This document shows, piece by piece, positions 8,457 through 15,460 of a stretch of DNA of 20,241 bases. Each line of letters opens with the position of its first letter. Position 1 is the first letter of the stretch. The stretch comes from an uncultured Eubacteriales bacterium. Lineage in GTDB: Bacteria > Bacillota > Clostridia > Oscillospirales > CAG-382. The notes under the pieces were generated by a model. The model was not told where the DNA came from and ran no database searches. It worked only from the letters and a program-made list of their open reading frames with translations. A program made the position numbers and the translations under genes. The stretch lies in assembly GCA_900548115.1 (NCBI GenBank), contig URJL01000040.1:1-20241 (forward strand), in the 5' to 3' direction.

Positions 8457-8945
8457 TTATCCGCCGTATTTTCCGAACTCCGTAAGTCCTTCGAAATTTT
8501 TCTGCCGAAGCACTTCGTATACGGCGATGGCAGCCGAATTCGAAAGATTCAGACTGCGCAGATTTTCAAGCATCGGAATGCGCACACAGCGCTCGAGATT
8601 TTTCTCGAGAAGCGGCTCGGGAAGCCCTTTCGTCTCTTTTCCGAAGATGAGATACACATTGTCGGGATATTCGATCTCGGTATAGGCGCGGGGTGCTTTG
8701 GTCGTGAAATAATAAAACGCGCCGTCGGGATTTTTTTCGTAGAAATCCTCAAGATTTTTATAATAATGCAAATCGAGATACTGCCAGTAGTCCAGCCCCG
8801 CGCGCTTTAATCGTGCGTCGGTGATCTCAAAGCCGAGCGGCTCTATGAGGTGAAGCGACGCGCCCGTTGCGGCGCAGGTGCGCGAAATATTGCCCGTATT
8901 CTGCGGAATTTCGGGCTCGTGTAAAACAATATTGATCTTTCCCAT
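8457..8945 (-). CDS. trmL: tRNA (cytidine/uridine-34 2'-O)-methyltransferase, TrmL type
   Basis: A small SPOUT-class SAM-dependent methylase predicted to 2'-O-methylate the wobble base of certain leucine tRNAs. The 162 residues match the family length. Motifs seen: EPEIPQNTGNISRTC at 10-24, FGKETKGLP at 101-109 and the SAM-binding knot region IPMLENLRSLNLSNSAAI at 123-140. I chose the ATG at 8945 because homology starts there; a longer reading to 9083 would overlap the upstream gene and adds basic junk. It begins five bases after the LUD-domain gene stop, so translation is probably coupled; the ribosome site is weak (GGGG at an awkward distance). Confidence 0.93.
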   Translation of the reverse strand: MGKINIVLHEPEIPQNTGNISRTCAATGASLHLIEPLGFEITDARLKRAGLDYWQYLDLHYYKNLEDFYEKNPDGAFYYFTTKAPRAYTEIEYPDNVYLIFGKETKGLPEPLLEKNLERCVRIPMLENLRSLNLSNSAAIAVYEVLRQKNFEGLTEFGKYGG

Positions 8946-8950
8946 TTTCT

Positions 8951-9592
8951 TTAATACCCCAGTTCCTCGCCGACCAGAATGACCTTGATGCGCTCCTTCG
9001 GTTTGCAAAACGAGAGAACCGTCTCGGCGGCGCAAATGCGCTTTTCGCTTCGACAGTCCATACATTTTCCCGTGACGGTACATGGCGTGTCAAGCTTCAG
9101 TCTTGCGGCATTTGCGGGCGCGGCGATACATCTTACGCGGACGCGCGCCTCGTCAAGGTTTTCGACGATCTTATTGCATCCGACGATCAGGATCACGCTT
9201 CGCGGTCCGTAGATCATGGCGGCGACGCGGTTGCCGTTTCCGTCGACATTATAAATCTTTCCGTCCTCGGTCACGGCGTTGGCGCTTGCAAGATAGGTGT
9301 CGCAGGAAAACGCCTTGCGGAAGATTTCTTCGATATCCTCGCGCGAAAGTCCGTCGGCGTAGCGGTCGTAAAAAGTATATTTTCCCGAGCGCAGAAGCTC
9401 CAAAGCTCCGCACTCAAATAAGGTCATCGAGCCGCCGACGCAGACATCGGCATGATCGGGAATCATTTCTTTTATTCTTTCGAGAGCCTGTGCGCGGTTT
9501 TCGCAAAGGACGGCATAAAAACCGTTTTTTCGCAAAGCCTCGGCTGTGCGTTCCATGCGAAGGCGCAGGATTCGGGTCATATTTTCATCCAT
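8951..9592 (-). CDS. LUD-domain protein (LutC/DUF162-like)
   Basis: Belongs to the LUD (lactate utilisation, DUF162) superfamily, judged from CVGGSMTLFECGALELL, the GKIYNVDGNGNRVAAMIYGP segment and the late VILIVGCNKIV. In the LutABC system the LUD protein helps oxidise L-lactate, but here no lutA or lutB is adjacent, so the substrate is unknown. A cysteine cluster CTVTGKCMDCRSEKRIC near the C terminus could bind a metal or an Fe-S centre. The start at 9592 (MDENMTR, 213 residues) is chosen because AAGGA stands eight bases upstream; the frame is open to 9664. A promoter lies about 90 bases upstream, and trmL follows directly in the same operon. Confidence 0.85.
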   Translation of the reverse strand: MDENMTRILRLRMERTAEALRKNGFYAVLCENRAQALERIKEMIPDHADVCVGGSMTLFECGALELLRSGKYTFYDRYADGLSREDIEEIFRKAFSCDTYLASANAVTEDGKIYNVDGNGNRVAAMIYGPRSVILIVGCNKIVENLDEARVRVRCIAAPANAARLKLDTPCTVTGKCMDCRSEKRICAAETVLSFCKPKERIKVILVGEELGY

Positions 9593-9682
9593 GGCGATTT
9601 TCCTTTTTTGTTTTATCGGAATGATCGGAATGTTTCGGCACCGTTTCGGCGATGCGAACGGCATTTTCCGCTCTGCCTATTC

Positions 9683-9711
9683 ATTATATACGAACGCTGT
9701 GAAAAAAGCAA
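9683..9711 (-). promoter_or_regulatory. Promoter of the LUD gene-trmL operon
   Basis: Minus strand: -35 TTGCTT (9706-9711), 17-base spacer, perfect -10 TATAAT (9683-9688). Confidence 0.75.
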
Positions 9712-9850
9712 GTGTTTTCTTAAATTTGCGGTTTTCGACCGAATGTCCCGTTCTTCGACTGTATTCGACAAAATATTCATTTTGCTTTCATATTTATCGC
9801 TTTCGTTTCGATATTTTTGCCCAAAAAACGAAGAAACGGCACAAAAAGTC

Positions 9851-9879
9851 TTGATTATTCTCTTTGTTTGTGTTATGGT
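9851..9879 (+). promoter_or_regulatory. Promoter of the DUF6514-like gene
   Basis: Plus strand: -35 TTGATT (9851-9856), 17-base spacer, extended -10 TGTTATGGT with TATGGT at 9874-9879. It lies 36 bases before the start codon. The stretch 9712-9850 is AT-rich and holds nothing else I can name. Confidence 0.6.
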
Positions 9880-9914
9880 CAGAATGTCAATGAATGATTT
9901 TTTGGAGAAAGAAC

Positions 9915-10199
9915 ATGAATTTATCCGAGGATGAACCGCGAAAGACGATCGCGGTATGTGATCATTATGTCGTCACCGTTACTTCCGAAACCGTTGTCGC
10001 GGACAATGAGACGGTTCGCGTATACGGATTGCAATTTTCCGACCGCACGGGCGTTTTCGAGCACTTTCCCGACATCACCTGCCGTGCGGAAAAAATACGC
10101 GAGCTTTTTACATATTTTCGGCGTTACGATGTCGATCGCGGACAGATTCTCGACGTTGTGGAGGATTTTATCGACGCTTTGCATTTTTCCGCTTTTTGA
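9915..10199 (+). CDS. Small protein resembling DUF6514
   Basis: A 94-residue cytoplasmic protein of unknown role. A beta-rich first half (VVTVTSETVVADNETVRVYG) is followed by a helical second half (AEKIRELFTYFRRYDVDRGQ, then VVEDFID). This layout resembles the small Clostridia family DUF6514, recognised from memory of its pattern and not proven here. The ATG at 9915 is chosen because GGAG stands seven bases before it; the frame opens earlier, at 9894, without a ribosome site. It has its own promoter and is upstream of dpaA in the same direction. Whether it has anything to do with sporulation is unknown. Confidence 0.75.
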   Translation: MNLSEDEPRKTIAVCDHYVVTVTSETVVADNETVRVYGLQFSDRTGVFEHFPDITCRAEKIRELFTYFRRYDVDRGQILDVVEDFIDALHFSAF

Positions 10200-10201
10200 A
10201 G

Positions 10202-10257
10202 GTCATTTCCGAAAGCATATTTCGGTGTCCGTGCGGTCGCTTTTCTCATAAAATGAC
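10202..10257 (+). repeat. Nested inverted repeats in the gap before dpaA
   Basis: GTCATTT (10202-10208) and AAATGAC (10251-10257) form a perfect outer pair. Directly inside the left arm is the hairpin CCGAAA/TTTCGG (10209-10214, 10220-10225, five-base loop). The right arm overlaps CATAAAAT (10247-10254), a seven-of-eight match to a sigma-E -10, but I see no matching -35. It may be a weak terminator, an operator, or part of the dpaA promoter. Confidence 0.35.
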
Positions 10258-10288
10258 GGTAAAGAACTTATTTTGAAGGGATGATCGT

Positions 10289-11068
10289 TTGAACACCATC
10301 CGAAAAATCGCCGTTATCGGCGGAGACCGACGGTCTCTTTTCTGCGCCGAGCTTTTCTCGGACGCGGGCTTTGAATGCGCGGTATACGGCTTTGAAAAAG
10401 AGCCGCCGAAAAAAGCTGTCCGCGCCGCCGCCCTTTCCGACGCGCTGAGCGAATGCTCCGCCGCCGTGCTTCCCCTCCCCGTTGCCGACGGGGAAAACGT
10501 CTTTGCCCCCTTTGCGGAAAAGCCGTTTTCGCTCGCGTCGCTTCGCGGCGCGCTTCCGAAGGAAACGCTTCTCTTGGCGGGAAATCCGACCGATGAAGTA
10601 ATAAAGCTTTTGGCGGGTCATACCGTCGCAAATTATGCGAAAGACGAAGGCTTTATGCTGCGCAACCGCATTCCGACCGCCGAGGGCGCTCTTCGCCTTG
10701 CGCTCGAGCACGGCGGCAAAACGCTGTACGGCGCTTCGGTCCTCGTCTGCGGCATGGGGCGCATCGGGCGTTATCTTGCCTGTGCGCTTTCGTCGCTCGG
10801 TGCGCACGTCACCGTATCGGTGCGCAAAAGAGAAGACCGCATAAAGGCGGAGCAGACGGGCTTTACCGTGATCCTCACGGAGAACATTGCCGACTGTCCG
10901 ACCGCTTTTGATTTCATTTTCAACACCGTTCCCTATCCGATCCTTTCGGTGCGCGTGTTAAAAAAACTGCGCGGAGCGCCGATCCTGATCGACCTTGCCT
11001 CAAAGCCTTACGGGGCGGGTTTTGCAGAAAGGCGAAAACCGAAAATTTTTCGGTTCCGAATCGATTGA
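10289..11068 (+). CDS. dpaA: Dipicolinate synthase subunit A, 5' part interrupted by the element
   Basis: With DpaB, makes dipicolinic acid in the mother cell from the dihydrodipicolinate-pathway intermediate; the product is loaded into the spore core. Recognised from AVIGGDRR (8-15), NYAKDEGFMLRNRIPTAEGA (about 114-133, family-typical) and the second Rossmann motif VCGMGRIGR. It starts with TTG (10289), with AAGGG eight bases upstream. True DpaA sequence runs through LIDLASKPYG, residue 242 at 11014. The next 17 codons (AGFAERRKPKIFRFRID) are element sequence and end in a TGA that overlaps the -35 box of the next promoter. As it stands the 259-residue product lacks the conserved C terminus and is expected to be inactive. 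The missing 47 codons are at 15474-15617; joining them gives 289 residues, the usual length. Confidence 0.93.
   Translation: MNTIRKIAVIGGDRRSLFCAELFSDAGFECAVYGFEKEPPKKAVRAAALSDALSECSAAVLPLPVADGENVFAPFAEKPFSLASLRGALPKETLLLAGNPTDEVIKLLAGHTVANYAKDEGFMLRNRIPTAEGALRLALEHGGKTLYGASVLVCGMGRIGRYLACALSSLGAHVTVSVRKREDRIKAEQTGFTVILTENIADCPTAFDFIFNTVPYPILSVRVLKKLRGAPILIDLASKPYGAGFAERRKPKIFRFRID
10999..11026 (+). other. Left recombination junction (attL)
   Basis: Chromosomal arm CTCAAAGCCTT (10999-11009), shared core ACGGGG (11010-11015), element arm CGGGTTTTGCA (11016-11026). The element arm is the exact reverse complement of the element arm at the right junction. The centre of symmetry is GG at 11012-11013, the likely two-base crossover point of a serine recombinase. 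Confidence 0.85.
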
Positions 11069-11093
11069 CATTCCTCTTTTTACTTGTTATAAT
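11065..11093 (+). promoter_or_regulatory. Perfect sigma-A promoter of the GH39-like gene
   Basis: TTGACA (11065-11070), 17-base spacer, TATAAT (11088-11093): full consensus at both hexamers. It is 34 bases before the start codon and begins 50 bases inside the element, overlapping the stop codon of the truncated dpaA frame. Confidence 0.9.
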
Positions 11094-11126
11094 GCGGTTG
11101 TACCAATAAAAAAGGAGGTCGATTCC

Positions 11127-12449
11127 ATGAGCGAATTGATTCTGAATCTTGATTCGACCGTGGGCAAAATAAAGCCCATGCACAGCGTAAACAACGGTCC
11201 GTCCAAAGGACGTTCCGATCAGACGCGCAGCAATTTTGACACCTTTAAGGACGCGCACATTCCCCTTGCGCGCACGCACGACGCCTCGTTCTGTTCCGCT
11301 TACGGCGGCGAACACACCGTCGACGTACATATGATCTTTCCGAATTTTGACGCCGACGAAAACGATCCCGCATCGTATGATTTCGATCTCACCGACGAAT
11401 ACATGCAGACCATACTTGACGCGGGAACGAAGGTGTTCTACCGTCTCGGTTCTAAGATCGAGCACGAAAGCAAAAAATACGGAACGCTTCCGCCCAAGGA
11501 TTTTGCAAAATGGGCGCGCATCTGTGAGCACATCATCCGTCATATGAACGAGGGCTGGGCAAACGGTCATCATTTCGGTATTGAATACTGGGAGATATGG
11601 AACGAGCCCGACCTTTCGGATACCGACAAAGCCAAAAAAACATGGGGCGGCACAACGGAACAGTTTTTCGATCTTTACACGGTCACGGCAAAGCATTTGA
11701 AATCCTGCTTCCCGAATCTGAAGATCGGCGGTCCGTCGCTTGCCTACCGTTTCGACGGCTTTATGCGGCCGTTTCTCGCCCACCTGCGTGAAAACGACGT
11801 TCCGCTCGACTTTTTCTCGTGGCATTCCTACTCCGTGAATGTCGGGGTCTTTACCGAAAACGCCGCCATCGTGCGCTGCATTCTTGACGAGTACGGCTAC
11901 ACCGAGACCGAGAGCATTTTGAACGAATGGAATTACGTCGAGAACTGGTCGTCCCTTTGGATCCGCTCTCTGTGCGAGATCCAATCGCTTCACGGCGCCG
12001 CATTCATCGCCGCGACCATGTGCGCCTGCCAGAACAGCTCGATCGACCACCTGATGTATTACGACGCGCGTCTGAACACCTCCATGAACGGCATGTTCAG
12101 TCAGATAACGCTCCGCCCGTTGAAGGGATACTATCCTTTCAAGATGTTCTCGAAGCTCTATGAACTTGAAAATCAGTTGTCGGTCGAAAACAACACACCG
12201 AACGTCTATTGCACGGCAGCGCGAAAGGACGGGAACTTTGCCGCCATGATCGCGTATTACTCCCCTGACAAGAACGCCGACTGTACAACTTTTACGCTGG
12301 AGGTGCGCGGCATTGCTCCCGACGCGGTTCTTAAATGTTACCTTGTCGACGAGGATCGCGTGATGACGCCCGTTCCGAACGTGGTTCTGCACGACGGAAG
12401 GGCGGAAATGACACTTACACCCGACAGCTTTTTGCTTCTGGAAAACTGA
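11127..12449 (+). CDS. Glycoside hydrolase, GH39-like (beta-xylosidase type)
   Basis: A 440-residue retaining glycosidase of the clan A (beta/alpha)8 barrel, closest in pattern to GH39, whose known members are mostly beta-xylosidases and iduronidases. The acid/base is Glu160 in YWEIWNEPD and the likely nucleophile is Glu267 in ILNEWNY. WHSYS (232-236) is also family-like. The last 80 residues look like the beta-sandwich that follows the barrel. There is no signal peptide, so it should act in the cytoplasm on imported oligosaccharides. The ATG at 11127 has AGGAGG about eight bases upstream. It lies inside the dpaA element with a perfect promoter and shares a two-way terminator with the convergent symporter gene. 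The substrate is unknown, and no sugar transporter lies nearby. Confidence 0.85.
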   Translation: MSELILNLDSTVGKIKPMHSVNNGPSKGRSDQTRSNFDTFKDAHIPLARTHDASFCSAYGGEHTVDVHMIFPNFDADENDPASYDFDLTDEYMQTILDAGTKVFYRLGSKIEHESKKYGTLPPKDFAKWARICEHIIRHMNEGWANGHHFGIEYWEIWNEPDLSDTDKAKKTWGGTTEQFFDLYTVTAKHLKSCFPNLKIGGPSLAYRFDGFMRPFLAHLRENDVPLDFFSWHSYSVNVGVFTENAAIVRCILDEYGYTETESILNEWNYVENWSSLWIRSLCEIQSLHGAAFIAATMCACQNSSIDHLMYYDARLNTSMNGMFSQITLRPLKGYYPFKMFSKLYELENQLSVENNTPNVYCTAARKDGNFAAMIAYYSPDKNADCTTFTLEVRGIAPDAVLKCYLVDEDRVMTPVPNVVLHDGRAEMTLTPDSFLLLEN

Positions 12450-12466
12450 GAATACTGTATCGAAAT

Positions 12467-12499
12467 ACAAAAGGCGCACCGTCACGGTGCGCCTTTTGT
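12467..12499. terminator. Bidirectional terminator between the GH39-like and symporter genes
   Basis: Near-perfect palindrome: ACAAAAGGCGCACCGT (12467-12482) against ACGGTGCGCCTTTTGT (12484-12499). Each arm supplies a T tract for its own strand, so it can end both convergent transcripts. Confidence 0.9.
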
Positions 12500-12505
12500 T
12501 GTCTT

Positions 12506-14083
12506 TTACTTGTTGCCGAGGCTTTCGGTCACATCAACCGTCACCGAACGGTTATAGCAGGTAAATATCTCGTCTACTTCCTTCTCATGCTCCTTCGGAC
12601 TGAAAAGCGACACGAGCGGAACGAGTACAAGTCCGCCAAGCATGGCAAACACGCCCGAGTAGAGCGAGTTTGTGAAGATCAGTCCGAAGAACCCTCCCTC
12701 GATCGACAAAACGCCCATCGATTTCAAAAGCTGAATCACCTCGACGCCGACGCCGAATACAAAGGAGACCGCGACCGCGACCTTGCTCGTATTCTTGCGG
12801 TACAAACCGTAGAGGAAGGGGGCGAGAAAGGCTCCCGCCAGTGCGCCCCATGAAACGCCCATCATTTGGGCGATGAAGGTGAAACCGTAGGTATCCTTGA
12901 TAATGGCGATGACCGCCGAGATCACGACGAAAAAGACGATCAAAAGACGAAGAATCAGGAGCTTTTTCTTTTCGGACGCCTCCTTCTTCGAAAGCGGAAG
13001 GATCACATCGAGTGTGAGGGTGGAGGCGGAGGTCAGCACCAGCGACGAAAGCGTGGACATGGAGGCGGAAAGCACCAGAATAATCACCACCGCCACCACA
13101 ATATCTGGCATACCCGAGAGCATTTTCGGAATGATCGAGTCGGTCATGAGTTTGCCGTTCGCGTAAAGCTCGGGCGAATCGAAGAGACGACCGAAGCCTC
13201 CGAGGAAGTAACAGCCGCCCGCAACGACAATGGCAAAGATCGTTGAAATGATCGTGCCTTTATGGATTGAATCCTCGTTCTTGATGGCATAGAATTTTCC
13301 GACCATCTGCGGAAGTCCCCATGTGCCGAGCGAGGTGAGAAGCACGACGACCAAAAGATAAAAGGGCTGTGCGCCGAAGAAAGAGGTGAAGGCGCCCTGC
13401 ATTCCTTCCGTCGCGGCATATTCGGACGGGATGAGCGAAAGCTCGCGCACGGCGTTCGAAAATCCGCCCTGCCCGTGCAGCATCGCACCGATGACAGTCA
13501 CGATTCCGGCGAGCATGATGATACCCTGAATGAAATCGTTAATCGCCGTCGCCATGTAGCCGCCGAAGATGACATACGCGCCGGTGAGCACCGCCATCGC
13601 GACGATGACGACCCAGAACGGAATGTTAAACGCGATATGGAAAAGGCTCGAAAGACCGTTGTAGAGCGACGCGGTATAGGGAATGAGGAAAATGAAAACG
13701 ATAAAAGACGCCGCGATTTTCAGTCCCTTTGAAAAAAAGCGTTTTTCGAAGAAATCGGGCATGGTCTTGCTCGAAAGCTTCTGCGTCATGATGCGGGTGC
13801 GTCTTCCGAAGATAACCCACGCGAGAAGCGAACCGATAAATGCGTTTCCGAGACCGATCCAGGTGGAGGCAAGTCCGAAATTCCATCCGAACTGTCCCGC
13901 ATAACCGACGAAGATGACCGCCGAGAAATAAGACGTTCCGTACGCAAACGCCGTGAGCCACGGACCGACCGAGCGCCCGCCCAAAACAAAGCCGTCGACG
14001 TCGGAGGCGTGGCGGCGGCAATATACGCCGACCGCGATCATCACCGCGAAAAACAAAGCCAACAAAACGATCTGCAATACCAT
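12506..14083 (-). CDS. Sodium/solute symporter (SSF family), probable tyrosine transporter
   Basis: A 525-residue polytopic membrane protein of the SSF family (TC 2.A.21). Seen: N-terminal helix followed by FVLGGRSVGPW (about 32-42), the GGYMATAINDFIQGIIM segment typical of the family, and the Na2-site stretch LSASMSTLSSLVLTSAST. About 13 hydrophobic helices are apparent. SSF members import proline, pantothenate, sugars and other solutes with sodium. The leader is a T-box whose specifier codon reads UAC, so the gene should be induced when charged tRNA-Tyr is scarce; tyrosine or a precursor is therefore the best guess for the substrate. The ATG at 14083 has GAAGGG eight bases upstream. It is cargo of the dpaA element, convergent with the GH39-like gene. 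Confidence 0.88.
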   Translation of the reverse strand: MVLQIVLLALFFAVMIAVGVYCRRHASDVDGFVLGGRSVGPWLTAFAYGTSYFSAVIFVGYAGQFGWNFGLASTWIGLGNAFIGSLLAWVIFGRRTRIMTQKLSSKTMPDFFEKRFFSKGLKIAASFIVFIFLIPYTASLYNGLSSLFHIAFNIPFWVVIVAMAVLTGAYVIFGGYMATAINDFIQGIIMLAGIVTVIGAMLHGQGGFSNAVRELSLIPSEYAATEGMQGAFTSFFGAQPFYLLVVVLLTSLGTWGLPQMVGKFYAIKNEDSIHKGTIISTIFAIVVAGGCYFLGGFGRLFDSPELYANGKLMTDSIIPKMLSGMPDIVVAVVIILVLSASMSTLSSLVLTSASTLTLDVILPLSKKEASEKKKLLILRLLIVFFVVISAVIAIIKDTYGFTFIAQMMGVSWGALAGAFLAPFLYGLYRKNTSKVAVAVSFVFGVGVEVIQLLKSMGVLSIEGGFFGLIFTNSLYSGVFAMLGGLVLVPLVSLFSPKEHEKEVDEIFTCYNRSVTVDVTESLGNK

Positions 14084-14136
14084 TGTTACAACCCTTCTTT
14101 CTTAAAAATTTTCAACTTCAAAGAACGGCAAAATGG

Positions 14137-14421
14137 TATAAAAAAACCGTCCTCCGAAAAACAGAGGACGGAAAAAAATCCGTGGTACCACCTCAATTTA
14201 CCGCCGCGTTACCGCGTTCGGCCTTATCCGGCACGAAAAGGAAAGACCCGTATGCCGTATTGCTGTAACGGGCAACCCCGGCGCAGCCTAATGGGAAAAA
14301 CCGTTCGGTGCGCAGCTCATCGGATGTATTCGCGCCGCTCTCCCCCCGCGGTCTCGCACCGACCGACCGCTCTCTTTCGGGTTCAACGCGGAACTACTTG
14401 TTCCGAGTCATCGCTTCTTAT
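14137..14421 (-). promoter_or_regulatory. T-box leader, tyrosine (UAC) specifier
   Basis: Transcribed on the minus strand ahead of the symporter. It has the T-box sequence AGGTGGTACCACGG (14180-14193), whose UGGU bulge fits a tRNA with A at position 73. Stem I has a GATGA K-turn strand (near 14407-14411), AGTA of the loop-E motif on the 5' side and GAA on the 3' side. The codon right after GAA is UAC (14326-14328), followed by A, the usual layout, giving tyrosine. A terminator hairpin with seven T's follows. Uncharged tRNA-Tyr should favour the antiterminator and switch on the symporter. Confidence 0.88.
14140..14171 (-). terminator. T-box-controlled terminator
   Basis: Stem CCGTCCTC/GAGGACGG (14164-14171 with 14147-14154) followed by seven T's on the minus strand, between the T-box sequence and the symporter ribosome site. 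Confidence 0.9.
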
Positions 14422-14427
14422 GGCGGT

Positions 14428-14456
14428 ATTGTACACCGATTTTATCGATTTGTCAA
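14428..14456 (-). promoter_or_regulatory. Promoter of the T-box/symporter unit
   Basis: Minus strand: -35 TTGACA (14451-14456), 17-base spacer, -10 TACAAT (14428-14433). It lies in the 56-base gap after the recombinase stop. I see no terminator between the recombinase and this promoter, so recombinase transcripts should also run into the T-box. Confidence 0.85.
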
Positions 14457-14512
14457 GCACTTTTCGTTTTTTTTCCTTTTTTCGCTCATTTTTCCCGCAT
14501 TCCGTTCCGTTT

Positions 14513-15409
14513 TTATCCTTGTTTGCGCTTTTTTCGCTCCGCGATTTTGTTCTGCACGGCGAAAAATGTTTCCCCGTCGACAAGCGGTTCGTGCGTTCCC
14601 GTCACGGTAATGCGCCCCTCGCGCGGAATTTTCTTTCGCTTTTTCACTTTATAGCTCACCGCACGCACAAAGCCCTGTGTAAGATCGCCGCGATAAGTCG
14701 GGTTTTGCAAAATTCGTCCGATCATCGCCCCGTTCCATGCGCAGCCCTTTTGCGAAGCTTTATCTTTCATCGCCGACGGCGAGGGAACTCCTTCCTCCGT
14801 GAGGCTTTTTGCGATGCTCCGCATGCTTTTTCCCGCAAGAAAATCCCGATAGATGCGCCTTACCGTGTCGGCGCAGCGCTCGTCGGGAATGAGTTTTCCC
14901 TTTCGCTCCGGATCTTTTCGATAGCCGTAGGGCGCCGAGCTTCCGATAAACTGCCCCGCCCTGCGGCGCGCCGTGAGCGAAACGCGTACCTTTCGGCTGA
15001 CGTCCCGTGCATAAAGATCGTTCAGCACCGCACGGAACGGAATGAGGTCATACGCGCCGTCGCTTTTTTCTGTGTCCACTCCGTCCGATACGGCGATATA
15101 ACGTATTCCCATCGACGGGAAAATGCGCTCGATGTATTCGCCCGTTCCGATATAGTCGCGCCCGAGGCGGGACATGTCTTTGGTGATAATTGTATCAAAC
15201 CGCCTTTCTTGCGCGTCGCGCATCATGCGAAGAAAGGACGGACGCTCGAAATTCGTCCCGCTGAATCCGTCGTCGACATACACCTCACAAATCGAAAACC
15301 CCTCTTTTTCGCAGTAGTCGGTCAAAAAAAGGCGCTGTGCCGCGATACTTTCGCTCTCTGCGTTTTCCCCGTCCTCACGCGAAAGGCGAAGATATAAAGC
15401 CGCCCGCAT
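14513..15409 (-). CDS. Short serine recombinase of the dpaA element
   Basis: Predicted to cut and rejoin the two element ends. Residues 1-145 are the resolvase catalytic domain: Arg8 and Ser10 in YLRLSRED, and the second arginine cluster SRLGRD at 80-85. Residues 155-285 are the 'Recombinase' DNA-binding domain (SAPYGYRKDPERKGKLIPDE, then ILQNPTYRG). The protein ends at residue 298 in a basic tail (ERKKRKQG), where relatives such as SpoIVCA (about 500 residues) continue into a zinc ribbon and coiled coil. Both are missing, with no remnant after the stop codon. The ATG at 15409 is preceded by a G-rich stretch with GGTG. The gene is next to the right junction and has a sigma-E-like promoter, as in the sigK skin element. 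Confidence 0.93.
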   Translation of the reverse strand: MRAALYLRLSREDGENAESESIAAQRLFLTDYCEKEGFSICEVYVDDGFSGTNFERPSFLRMMRDAQERRFDTIITKDMSRLGRDYIGTGEYIERIFPSMGIRYIAVSDGVDTEKSDGAYDLIPFRAVLNDLYARDVSRKVRVSLTARRRAGQFIGSSAPYGYRKDPERKGKLIPDERCADTVRRIYRDFLAGKSMRSIAKSLTEEGVPSPSAMKDKASQKGCAWNGAMIGRILQNPTYRGDLTQGFVRAVSYKVKKRKKIPREGRITVTGTHEPLVDGETFFAVQNKIAERKKRKQG

Positions 15410-15431
15410 AGGTTTTCACCCCCCCGCTTTT

Positions 15432-15460
15432 ACGGTATGCGATAAATTATTGCAATATGC
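15432..15460 (-). promoter_or_regulatory. Sigma-E-like sporulation promoter of the recombinase gene
   Basis: Minus strand: -35 GCATATT (15454-15460), 14-base spacer, -10 CATACCGT (15432-15439). The Bacillus sigma-E pattern is about KMATATT, 14 bases, CATACAMT, so the -35 matches fully and the -10 at six of eight. The -10 also fits the sigma-K form CATANNNTA, but the -35 does not. The expected start is about 15 bases before the ATG. The -35 overlaps the outer three bases of the attP arm. Confidence 0.7.

Noticed and set aside
6909..8810. 633-codon open frame on the plus strand opposite the lipoprotein gene
   Set aside because: The minus strand has a lipobox signal peptide and a strong ribosome site; the plus product shows repeated IV-rich junk from the antisense acidic repeats.
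8457..9083. Longer trmL reading with 46 extra N-terminal residues
   Set aside because: The extension overlaps the LUD gene and is a basic sequence with no similarity; homology and length fit the ATG at 8945.
10920..12485. 521-codon minus-strand frame opposite the GH39-like gene
   Set aside because: The plus strand has a perfect promoter, a ribosome site and the two catalytic glutamates.
14137..14421. T-box read as a proline sensor because proBAC and putP are present
   Set aside because: No CCN codon lies at the specifier position after GAA; the codon there is UAC.
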